Origin: DATLGB01 sp963726825
GTDB lineage: Bacteria > Actinomycetota > Thermoleophilia > Solirubrobacterales > Solirubrobacteraceae
Assembly: GCA_963726825.1 (NCBI GenBank)
Contig: CAVSDT010000002.1
Coordinates: 1,736,001-1,800,000, forward strand
Direction: 5' to 3'
DNA: 64,000 bases
Made by a program: the position numbers and the translations under genes. Under the pieces are notes generated by a model that saw only the letters and a program-made list of their open reading frames with translations, did no database searches and was not told the origin of the DNA. Positions 1 to 8,647 of this stretch are shown here, in pieces. The first letter of the stretch is position 1; the number at the start of each line of letters is the position of its first letter.

Positions 1-213
1 GCCCTCGACTCCCAGGCCCTCCCCCACGGCGAGCTGCTCGTCGGCGTCGTCGCCGGCGAGATCCAGGCGGCCTACGACCCCGCCAGCCGCCGCGCCGTCG
101 CCAACCCGTTCGTCCGCACCGCCGAGCTCGTCGAGGTGCTGGCGGTTGCTGAGGAGCGCCCCGCCGCGCGGCAGACCTCGATCCGCGCGGCCCGGGGGCT
201 CGCGCTCACCTGA
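1..213 (+). CDS. 3' end of an unidentified protein (5' truncated)
   Basis: The window opens inside a reading frame that stays open for 70 codons and stops with TGA at 211-213. The visible C-terminus is alanine/valine/glutamate-rich and soluble-looking, ending in a basic stretch and LALT. I see no motif that names a family. It lies 54 nt upstream of and in the same direction as the 4-hydroxyphenylpyruvate dioxygenase gene, so a link with aromatic amino acid breakdown is possible, but nothing in the protein shows it. Codon usage is like that of its neighbours, so it is probably a real gene end. Confidence 0.55.
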   Translation, partial: ALDSQALPHGELLVGVVAGEIQAAYDPASRRAVANPFVRTAELVEVLAVAEERPAARQTSIRAARGLALT

Positions 214-267
214 CCCCTGCCGCGCCCGGACCGGTCCCGGCACGGCCGCGATCGCCATCATGGGGCC

Positions 268-1389
268 ATGAGCACCCGCGCCGTCGCCGATCCCCCCGAG
301 CGCGCGAAGGACCCCATGCCGCTGCTGGGCATCGACCACCTCGAGCTCTACGTCGGCAACGCCGCCCAGGCCGCCTTCTTCCTCCGCCGCGCGTTCGGCT
401 TCCGCCGCGTCGCCTACGCCGGGCTCGAGACCGGCGTCCGCGACCGCGTCTCGCACGTGCTGCGCCAGGGACGCATCACCCTCGTCGTCACGGGCGCGCT
501 CCACTCGGACTCCCCCATCGCCGCCCATCACCATCGCCACGGGGACGGGATCAAGGTGATCGCGCTGTCGGTCCCCGATGCGGCGCACGCCTACGCCCAC
601 GCGATCGCCCAGGGCGCGACCGGCATCGCGACGCCGCAGGAGACCGAGGACGAGCACGGCCGCGTCACGGTCGCGTCGATCGCCGCCTACGGGGACACGG
701 TGCACACCTTCGTCGAGCGCGCCGACTACGCCGGCGCCTTCCTTCCCGGCTACGCCCCGCGGGAGGACGACGCCCCCGACGCGGGCCTGCTGACGCTCGA
801 CCACGTCGTCGGCAACGTCGAGCTCGGCCGCATGGACGAGTGGGTCGGCTTCTACGAGCGCGTCTTCGGCATGACGGAGATGAACCGCTTCTCCGACGAG
901 GACATCTCGACGGAGTACTCCGCCCTCATGTCGAAGGTCGTCTCGGACGGGTCGGGGCGGGTGAAGTTCCCCATCAACGAGCCCGCCGAGGGCAAGCGCA
1001 AGTCCCAGATCGACGAGTACATCGACTACTACGAGGGTGCCGGCGCGCAGCACCTGGCGGTCACCACGCGCGACATCGTCGGCACCGTGGAGGCGCTGCA
1101 GGCGCGCGGCGTCGAGTTCCTGCGCACCCCCGAGTCCTACTACGACGAGGCACCCGAGCGGGTGGGCGAGATCGCCGAGGACTTCGCGGACCTGCGTCGG
1201 CTGGGGATCCTGGTCGACCGCGACGACGAGGGCTACCTGCTGCAGATCTTCACCACGCCGATCGGCGACCGGCCGACCGTCTTCTTCGAGGTGATCGAGC
1301 GACACGGCGCGCGCGGCTTCGGGGACGGGAACTTCAAGGCGCTGTTCGAGGCGATCGAGCGCGAGCAGTCCAGGCGCGGCAACCTCTGA
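268..1389 (+). CDS. hpd: 4-hydroxyphenylpyruvate dioxygenase
   Basis: Converts 4-hydroxyphenylpyruvate to homogentisate in tyrosine catabolism, using Fe(II) and O2 in the cytoplasm. The 373-residue length is normal for the family. Two VOC-type halves are visible: about residues 17-155 and 172-355. The three expected iron ligands are present in the second half: His179 (in LTLDHVVGNV), His262 (in GAQHLAV) and Glu341 (in VFFEVIER). The C-terminal helix with GFGDGNFKALFEAIE is characteristic. The ATG at 268 gives a short extension before the conserved LGIDHLELYVGN; the ATG at 316 is an alternative. No homogentisate dioxygenase is visible next to it; the next gene is a reductase-like protein. Confidence 0.95.
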   Translation: MSTRAVADPPERAKDPMPLLGIDHLELYVGNAAQAAFFLRRAFGFRRVAYAGLETGVRDRVSHVLRQGRITLVVTGALHSDSPIAAHHHRHGDGIKVIALSVPDAAHAYAHAIAQGATGIATPQETEDEHGRVTVASIAAYGDTVHTFVERADYAGAFLPGYAPREDDAPDAGLLTLDHVVGNVELGRMDEWVGFYERVFGMTEMNRFSDEDISTEYSALMSKVVSDGSGRVKFPINEPAEGKRKSQIDEYIDYYEGAGAQHLAVTTRDIVGTVEALQARGVEFLRTPESYYDEAPERVGEIAEDFADLRRLGILVDRDDEGYLLQIFTTPIGDRPTVFFEVIERHGARGFGDGNFKALFEAIEREQSRRGNL

Positions 1390-1414
1390 CCTCTGGCTCG
1401 GTACGGTCACGGGC

Positions 1415-2413
1415 ATGGATGGCTTCGACTGGCACGACGGCGACCGGGCGGTCTTCTTCGGCCGCGGGCGCGTGGCCGAGGCGGAGGACCTGCTCGGCGG
1501 CCACGGCTTCACGCTGCTGACGACCCCGCGCGCGCTGCGCGGGCTCCCCCGGGTCGCGGAGGCGGCGCAGACGGTGATCGACGTCCCGCCGGGCAACGTC
1601 GACGCCCTCGCGGCGCAGATCCTCTCCGACGGGGTCGAGGGCGACCGGATCGTGGGGCTGGGCGGGGGCCGGGTCATCGACGTGGCCAAGGCGGTCGCGG
1701 CGGCGCTGCGCATCGACCGGCGCGAGGTGCGGGCGATGGCGATCCCGACGACGCTGTCGGGTGCCGAGATGACCTGGGTGCACCGCCACGCCGAGGGCAT
1801 CCCCGGCGACACGCCGCGGCAGCGGCCGTCCGTGGTCATCAACGACCCGGCGCTGTCGGCGTCCCAGCCCGAGCACGAGCTCGCGGCCTCCAGCCTCAAC
1901 GCGCTCGGCCACGTCGCCGAGGCGCAGGTGACCACCCGCGCGAACCCCGTCGCGACGCTGACCGCCCTCGAGGCCGCCCGCCGGATCGCTCGTGGCTGGG
2001 ACGGGGCCTCGCCCGACCGTGACCAGCTCGCGCTCGCGTCCCTGCTGGCCGGGAGCGCGATCGACTCCGCCTGGTACGGCCTCCACCATGTGCTCGCGCA
2101 GACGCTCGTGCGCGGTGCGGGACTGGCCCACGGCGCGGCCAACGCGGTGCTGCTGCCGCATACCCTCGGCGCACTCGCGTGGCGCTTCCAGGAGGCCAAC
2201 TGGCGCCTCGGCGAGGCGCTGGAGGCGGACCCCGCGACCTTCGCCGCCGGCCTGTGCGCCCGCACGAGCGCGACGGCGCTGTCGGAGCTCGGGGTCGACC
2301 GCGAGACGCTCGGGCGGTGCGCCGAGGCGGCCGCCGGGCGGCCCGAGCTCGACCTCACGCCCCCGCGTGCGGCGCAGGCCGAGCTGCTGGCGCTCTACGA
2401 GCAGGCGCTCTGA
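1415..2413 (+). CDS. Iron-containing alcohol dehydrogenase family, maleylacetate-reductase-like
   Basis: A 332-residue protein of the iron-dependent dehydrogenase fold. GLGGGRVIDVAKA near residues 80-93 is the NAD(P)-binding loop, and AIPTTLSGAEMT near residues 110-121 resembles the PTTYAGSEMT motif of maleylacetate reductases rather than ordinary alcohol dehydrogenases. Metal ligands would be the histidines in LGHVAEA, GLHHVLAQ and LAHGAANAVLLPH. It is shorter than typical members (about 350-380). Maleylacetate reductase funnels ring-cleavage products into 3-oxoadipate, which would fit an aromatic-degradation context beside hpd, but substrate is inferred only. TACGGT at 1402-1407 ends 7 nt before the ATG, suggesting a leaderless transcript. 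Confidence 0.8.
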   Translation: MDGFDWHDGDRAVFFGRGRVAEAEDLLGGHGFTLLTTPRALRGLPRVAEAAQTVIDVPPGNVDALAAQILSDGVEGDRIVGLGGGRVIDVAKAVAAALRIDRREVRAMAIPTTLSGAEMTWVHRHAEGIPGDTPRQRPSVVINDPALSASQPEHELAASSLNALGHVAEAQVTTRANPVATLTALEAARRIARGWDGASPDRDQLALASLLAGSAIDSAWYGLHHVLAQTLVRGAGLAHGAANAVLLPHTLGALAWRFQEANWRLGEALEADPATFAAGLCARTSATALSELGVDRETLGRCAEAAAGRPELDLTPPRAAQAELLALYEQAL

Positions 2414-2424
2414 CCGGCGACCGG

Positions 2425-3858
2425 GTGCCGGACCGGGGCCCGCGCGAGACCTCGTCCCCGACGGAGCTCGCGCGCGCAGGCGTCGCAGCGCTGGGCGACC
2501 CGGGCCAGGCGCTGGCGGTGTGGGAGCGGCGGCTCGGTCCCGGGGGCGCGGCCGTCGAGGAGCGCGTGACCGTGACGGCCGTGGCGGAGGGCCGGGCGGC
2601 ATCGGCGGCGGCTCGCGACGCCTCCGTCGACGGGGTGCGGCGGGCGGCACGGGCGGCGGGGCTGCACGCGCGGCGGATGCGCGCGCTGCCGGCGCCGGAG
2701 CTGCCTCGCGCAGCGGAGGTCGATGGGGGTCGGCCGGCGTGCGAGGCCCTGGCTGAGGCGCACCCGGCCGAGCTGGACTCCGCGGTCCGGGCCGCCGTCG
2801 GGCCGGGGGTCGCCGTGACGTGGTCCGCCGGGCTGGCGCGGGTGGCGGTGGTGTCCTCGACCGGCGTGGACGTGGCCGAGGCGCGATCGTTCGTGCGCGT
2901 GACGGTTCGGGGCGAGGCCGCGGACGGGCGCTCGGCCGTGGTGACGCGGGGCGGGGACGGGCGCGGCGCCCGCGCGGACGCCGGTCCGCCGGCGCGCCGC
3001 GCCGACGTCGCCGCGGTCTCGGCCGATCTCGCGGCCCTTGCCGCCGCCGAGGTGCGCGGGCTCCTGGGGGTTCCGCACGTTGACGACGGCATCGGTACTC
3101 AAGGTGCGGAACCCGGAGCGGGCAGCGCGCTCGCCGCGGTCGTTGGCGCCCAGCGCGAGGACGCCCCCGCACCCGGGCGTGTGGCCGCCGTGCTCGGCCC
3201 GGAGGCCGTCGCAGTCGTGCTGGACGCCCTGCGGTCGGACCTCGGGGTCGGGCTCGCGTTGGGCGACGGGCCGTTCGCGGTCCGCGCCGGGACCCCGATC
3301 GCCGCCCCCGCGATCACGCTCGTCGACGACCCGGCCATCCTCCCCCGCTCCTACGACGCGGAGGGCGTGCCCCGGCAGCGCACGCCGCTGATCGGCGACG
3401 GCGTCGTCGTGGGCGGGGTGCGCGACAGCGCCGCCGCCGCACGGACCGGCGCGCCCAGCACCGGGCACGCCACACGGCCGCTGACGCTCGCGCCCCAGCC
3501 CGAGCACCTCGTGCTCGCGACGGGGGGCGCCCACGACGTCGCCGCGCTGTGCGAGGCCCTCGGCGACGGGCTCTACCTCCCTGCCCTGGCCACCGCGTAC
3601 CAGCCCGGCGCCGACGGAGCGCGCATCCACGCCGCGCCCGGCGCGGCGCTCGTCCGCGGCGGGGTCCCCGTCGGCGGGCTCGTCGGCCTGCGTGTGGCGG
3701 TCGACGCCCTCGCCGTCCTGCGTCACACGCACGCACTCACCGCGACCGCCCGCCTCGTCCCCCTGCGCGGGCACTGCCCGGGTGGGATCGGCGCGGCGCT
3801 CGTCCCGGCGCTGCTGGCCACCGCCGGCATCAGGGTGGGGCACGTCGAGCGTGCATAG
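2425..3858 (+). CDS. TldD/PmbA (TldE-like) family protein
   Basis: About 477 residues. The C-terminal half shows the family pattern: DAEGVPRQRTPLIGDGVV, then GAPSTGHATRP, and a late GGVPVGGLVGL. TldD and TldE form a heterodimeric zinc protease that degrades unfolded peptides and processes some ribosomal peptides. I see no HExxxH zinc motif, so this is the TldE/PmbA-like, non-catalytic type; no TldD partner is visible here. No ATG exists near the start; the GTG at 2425, 12 nt after the preceding stop, is the best choice, but position is uncertain. The frame contains a 47-bp palindrome (3068-3114) encoding an odd proline/glycine segment. Confidence 0.75.
   Translation: MPDRGPRETSSPTELARAGVAALGDPGQALAVWERRLGPGGAAVEERVTVTAVAEGRAASAAARDASVDGVRRAARAAGLHARRMRALPAPELPRAAEVDGGRPACEALAEAHPAELDSAVRAAVGPGVAVTWSAGLARVAVVSSTGVDVAEARSFVRVTVRGEAADGRSAVVTRGGDGRGARADAGPPARRADVAAVSADLAALAAAEVRGLLGVPHVDDGIGTQGAEPGAGSALAAVVGAQREDAPAPGRVAAVLGPEAVAVVLDALRSDLGVGLALGDGPFAVRAGTPIAAPAITLVDDPAILPRSYDAEGVPRQRTPLIGDGVVVGGVRDSAAAARTGAPSTGHATRPLTLAPQPEHLVLATGGAHDVAALCEALGDGLYLPALATAYQPGADGARIHAAPGAALVRGGVPVGGLVGLRVAVDALAVLRHTHALTATARLVPLRGHCPGGIGAALVPALLATAGIRVGHVERA
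3068..3114. repeat. Imperfect palindrome embedded in the TldE-like gene
   Basis: Arms GGGTTCCGCAC (3068-3078) and GTGCGGAACCC (3104-3114) are perfectly complementary over 11 bp. After one G/G mismatch they continue with TTGA (3080-3083) pairing TCAA (3099-3102), around a 15-nt loop. The element is in frame and encodes a segment beginning GVPHVDDGIGT that breaks the otherwise alanine-rich helix before it. The form resembles dispersed REP-like palindromes; no second copy was seen in this window. Confidence 0.7.
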
Positions 3859-4450
3859 CCACCAGAACGTGACGGGGGGGATCGTGCTCGCGGGTGGGCG
3901 CTCCGCGCGCATGGGCCGGGACAAGGCCACGCTCGACTGGCACGGGACGCCGCTCGTCGTCCATGTCGCCCGGGTCCTCGCCGCGCTGACCGGCCACGGA
4001 CCGGTGGTCGTCGTGCACCGTCCCGGCCAGGCGCTGCCGGTGCTCGAGGACGCCGAGCTCGCCGCGGACCCCGAGCCCGACCGCGGCCCCCTGATGGGCC
4101 TGCGGGCCGGCCTGGAGGCGCTCCGCGGCCGCGCTGAGCTCGCGCTGGTCGCGGCGACGGACCAGCCGTTCCTCACGGCGGCCGTCTTCACCCCGCTGCT
4201 CGCCGTCGCGGCGGGAGCGGACGCCGCGGCGTGGACCACGCAGGAGCGTCCGCAGCCGCTGGGCGCCGTCTACCGGGTGGACGCCGCCGCTGTGGCGGCG
4301 CACACCGGCCTGGCGACCGGCGACGCGAGCCTGCAGCGCCTGCTCAGGACCCTCGGAGCGCCGACGCTCGAGGCCGACGCGGCGATCACCGCCGCGCTCG
4401 CCGGCCTCGACACCCCCGCGGCCTACGCCGCGGCGCTCAGTCGATCTTGA
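3851..4450 (+). CDS. mobA: Molybdenum cofactor guanylyltransferase (MobA-like NTP transferase)
   Basis: A 199-residue nucleotidyltransferase. LAGGRSARMGRDKA at residues 13-26 is the GTP-binding loop of MobA, which attaches GMP to molybdopterin to make the bis-MGD cofactor. DQPF near residue 102 is the metal-binding aspartate loop typical of this family, and PLGAVY follows as expected. The GTG at 3851 overlaps the previous gene by 8 nt; GTG 3869 is an alternative. The 3' end runs 14 nt into the convergent secG gene. A related CTP transferase cannot be fully excluded, but the motif and length match MobA. Confidence 0.85.
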   Translation: MHSHQNVTGGIVLAGGRSARMGRDKATLDWHGTPLVVHVARVLAALTGHGPVVVVHRPGQALPVLEDAELAADPEPDRGPLMGLRAGLEALRGRAELALVAATDQPFLTAAVFTPLLAVAAGADAAAWTTQERPQPLGAVYRVDAAAVAAHTGLATGDASLQRLLRTLGAPTLEADAAITAALAGLDTPAAYAAALSRS

Positions 4451-4661
4451 GCAGCACGATCGTGTTCAGCACGAACACGACGGCGAAGATGACGGTCCAC
4501 CGGGTCAGGTTGCGCTCCATCAGGGAGCCACCCGAGGCGCCGCCGGCGACGCCCACGCCGAAGGCGCCGGACATGCCGGCGTCCTTGCCCGAATGGAGGA
4601 GGATCGTGAAGATCAACCCGGCGGCGATGAAGACCTGCAGGACGCTGAGGACGGTGAACAT
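4437..4661 (-). CDS. secG: Preprotein translocase subunit SecG
   Basis: 74 residues with two membrane helices (about 3-20 and 54-72) joined by a glycine-rich loop containing LLHSGKDAGMSGAFG, the standard SecG signature. It stabilises SecYEG during protein export. The ATG (4659-4661) overlaps the stop of the upstream CcmI-like gene (ATGA), so it is translated as the last gene of the ccmE-ccmF-ccmI-secG transcript. Its terminator region overlaps the convergent mobA end. Confidence 0.93.
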   Translation of the reverse strand: MFTVLSVLQVFIAAGLIFTILLHSGKDAGMSGAFGVGVAGGASGGSLMERNLTRWTVIFAVVFVLNTIVLLKID

Positions 4662-4987
4662 CAGGCGCCGATCCTAGCCGACGGCGCCCGCTCGACGCTG
4701 CTCTCCGCACGGCCGTCGAGCTCGTCGAGCGCCTTGAGGACCTCGATCGCCTCCGCCCGCAGGCCGCGGTCGATCACCCGCCAGTCCGCCTTGGAGGTCT
4801 TGCCCATCCGGTGGTCGAGCTCGGCGTCGCGGATCTCGCGGTACTTGGCCTCCTTGCGGGCCTCGAGGTCGTCGCGCTCGGCGGCGTGCTCGGACTCCGC
4901 GCGCAGCCGGAAGCCGGGCCGCATCGGCGCCAGGACGAACCACAGGACCACCGCGGCGACCCCCACCACGACCAGCGCGCCGAGCAT
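4661..4987 (-). CDS. CcmI-like N-terminal domain protein (cytochrome c maturation)
   Basis: 108 residues: one N-terminal membrane helix (about residues 2-20, ending FVLAP), then a charged helical segment LEARKEAKYREIRDAELDHRMGKTSKADW followed by LRAEAIEVLKALDEL. This pattern, a TM anchor followed by 'relie-on-glutamate' heptads and G-K-[LT]-S-x-x-[DE], is that of the N-terminal domain of CcmI, which presents apocytochrome c to the haem lyase. The TPR part of full CcmI is absent. It lies 2 nt after ccmF and overlaps secG by ATGA, so it belongs to the ccm operon. Function rests on pattern and context. Confidence 0.7.
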   Translation of the reverse strand: MLGALVVVGVAAVVLWFVLAPMRPGFRLRAESEHAAERDDLEARKEAKYREIRDAELDHRMGKTSKADWRVIDRGLRAEAIEVLKALDELDGRAESSVERAPSARIGA

Positions 4988-4989
4988 GG

Positions 4990-7176
<2,187 letters not shown>

Positions 7177-7190
7177 CGCGGCTCAGACCC

Positions 7191-7598
7191 CTAGGTCTGG
7201 GAGGGCTTCTTCTCTTGGAACTTCGACGGGCACTTCGTGATGAGGGAGTCGCGCTCGCCGACCCACATGTTCCCCTGCTTGCGCACGGTGACGATCACCT
7301 CGCGCCCCTCGCGGAACGGATCGGGCACCGCGCCGGAGTAGGAGACCGGGACGGACGTGTGGCCGTCGCGGTCGCGCACGCGGAACACGTTCGTGCTCCC
7401 CTTCTCGGTCCAGGAGCCCTTGGCGACCTTGCCCGTGAGCTCGTAGCGCTTGGCCGGGGCGGCCGACGCGATCAGCTGGCTGGGCGTCTTGGCCTCCGTG
7501 GAGGCCGTGAAGCTCGTGTAGACGAGGGCGGTGGCCAGGATGAGAGCCGCCGACAGGGCCACGACGAGGCGGACGGTGCGCTTGCGTGCTGGATCCAT
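7191..7598 (-). CDS. ccmE: Cytochrome c maturation haem chaperone CcmE, Cys-type
   Basis: 135 residues: N-terminal anchor (about 7-28) and an OB-fold periplasmic domain. CcmE binds haem covalently and carries it to CcmF. The classical haem-binding motif is HXXXY; here the place is taken by CPSKF (Cys123, Phe127), so this is the CXXXY-type variant known from archaea and Desulfovibrio, but with Tyr replaced by Phe. The ATG at 7598 is chosen over an upstream ATG (7667) because it places the membrane helix at the very N-terminus and avoids overlap with the divergent peptidase promoter. First gene of ccmE-ccmF-ccmI-secG. Confidence 0.88.
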   Translation of the reverse strand: MDPARKRTVRLVVALSAALILATALVYTSFTASTEAKTPSQLIASAAPAKRYELTGKVAKGSWTEKGSTNVFRVRDRDGHTSVPVSYSGAVPDPFREGREVIVTVRKQGNMWVGERDSLITKCPSKFQEKKPSQT

Positions 7599-7690
7599 CG
7601 AGGAGCATTGTCGCAGAGGCGATGGATCGCTCGGTGCCCGGTCGGCGCCGACCGTGTCGGACGTCACGCCGCCCCTATTCTCACTGCCCG

Positions 7691-8587
7691 ATGCGGGCGC
7701 GCCTCGTCCCCCTCGCCGTCGCCGCCGCGCTCACGCTCGGCGTCGGCGCCTGCGGCTCCGACGGGGGCCACGACGCGGCCGCCGCGACCAAGGGGGCCGC
7801 CGTCGACCGCTTCGACGGCGACGCCGCCTGGAGGCTGACGGAGCTGCAGGTGCGCCACGGCCAGCGCCCCGCGGGAAGCCCGCAGCTGCGCCGCCTCGCC
7901 GTCCGCCTCAAGCGCGCACTGCCGGCGGGGCGCTTCGAGGCGGTCCCCGGGCAGCCCGGGCTGCGCAACGTGGTGGCCACGCTGGCGGGGACCAGGCCCG
8001 CGCTGGTGATCGGCGCCCACTACGACACGCTCGTGAAGCCCAAGGGCTTCGTCGGGGCCAACAACGGCGCGGCGGGCTCGGCGATCGTCGTGCACGCCGC
8101 CCGGGCGCTCGCCTCCTCGCGGCCGCAGGGCGGACCGGAGCTGCGCTTCGTCCTCTTCGACGGGGAGGAGCCTCCAGCCGGCCTTCCGGAGGAGCAGGCG
8201 GACTTCTACGGGACGGGCCTGCGCGGCTCGCGGGCCTACGTCGACCGCCACAAGGAGGACGTCGGTGCGATGGTGCTGCTCGACTACGTCGCCGGCAAGG
8301 GCCTGAGCCTCCCCCGCGAGGGGACGTCGGACGAGGCGCTGTGGGCCCGGCTGCGCGCGGCGGCCAAGGCCGTGGGCGCCGGCCGCTACTTCCCCGAGGG
8401 GACGGGCGTGTCGATCACCGACGACCACACGCCGTTCCTGCGGGCGGGGATCCCGGCCGTCGACCTGATCGACTGGAGCTACCCCGGGCACTCGCTGCGC
8501 GACGGGATGGACCTGCTGTCCGCGCCCGCGCTGGACGCCGTGGGCGAGACGGTCGTGCAGCTCGCCCGGACGCTGCGACCGGGCTAG
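7691..8587 (+). CDS. M28-family peptidase-like lipoprotein with altered metal site
   Basis: 298 residues starting with a lipoprotein signal (lipobox LGVGAC). The M28 zinc aminopeptidase/glutaminyl cyclase fold is shown by GAHYDT (His110), FDGEEPP (Glu159/Glu160), LLDYV (Asp) and TDDHTPF (His246). The bridging aspartate normally in GANDxASG is Asn125 here (GANNGAAG), which could weaken or abolish the two-metal site. The TATTCT hexamer at 7676-7681 ends 9 nt before the ATG (leaderless type). Export to the outer face of the membrane is expected. Substrate unknown. Confidence 0.82.
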   Translation: MRARLVPLAVAAALTLGVGACGSDGGHDAAAATKGAAVDRFDGDAAWRLTELQVRHGQRPAGSPQLRRLAVRLKRALPAGRFEAVPGQPGLRNVVATLAGTRPALVIGAHYDTLVKPKGFVGANNGAAGSAIVVHAARALASSRPQGGPELRFVLFDGEEPPAGLPEEQADFYGTGLRGSRAYVDRHKEDVGAMVLLDYVAGKGLSLPREGTSDEALWARLRAAAKAVGAGRYFPEGTGVSITDDHTPFLRAGIPAVDLIDWSYPGHSLRDGMDLLSAPALDAVGETVVQLARTLRPG

Positions 8588-8605
8588 CGGCCGGACCCGC
8601 CACGC

Positions 8606-8639
8606 GATAACGAGAACGCGTCTCATCAGGCGGTAGGCT
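8606..8639 (+). promoter_or_regulatory. Promoter of the metal ABC operon with a candidate Zur/Fur-type dyad
   Basis: TAGGCT (8634-8639) ends 8 nt before the GTG start of the fused transporter, so transcription probably begins at or next to the start codon. Just upstream, GAGA (8612-8615) and TCTC (8621-8624) form a short dyad within an AT-richer stretch that begins GATAACGAG (8606). Fur-family operators are often such degenerate dyads, and a Fur/Zur gene closes the cluster; the assignment is inference. Confidence 0.4.
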
Positions 8640-8647
8640 GGCTGCCG

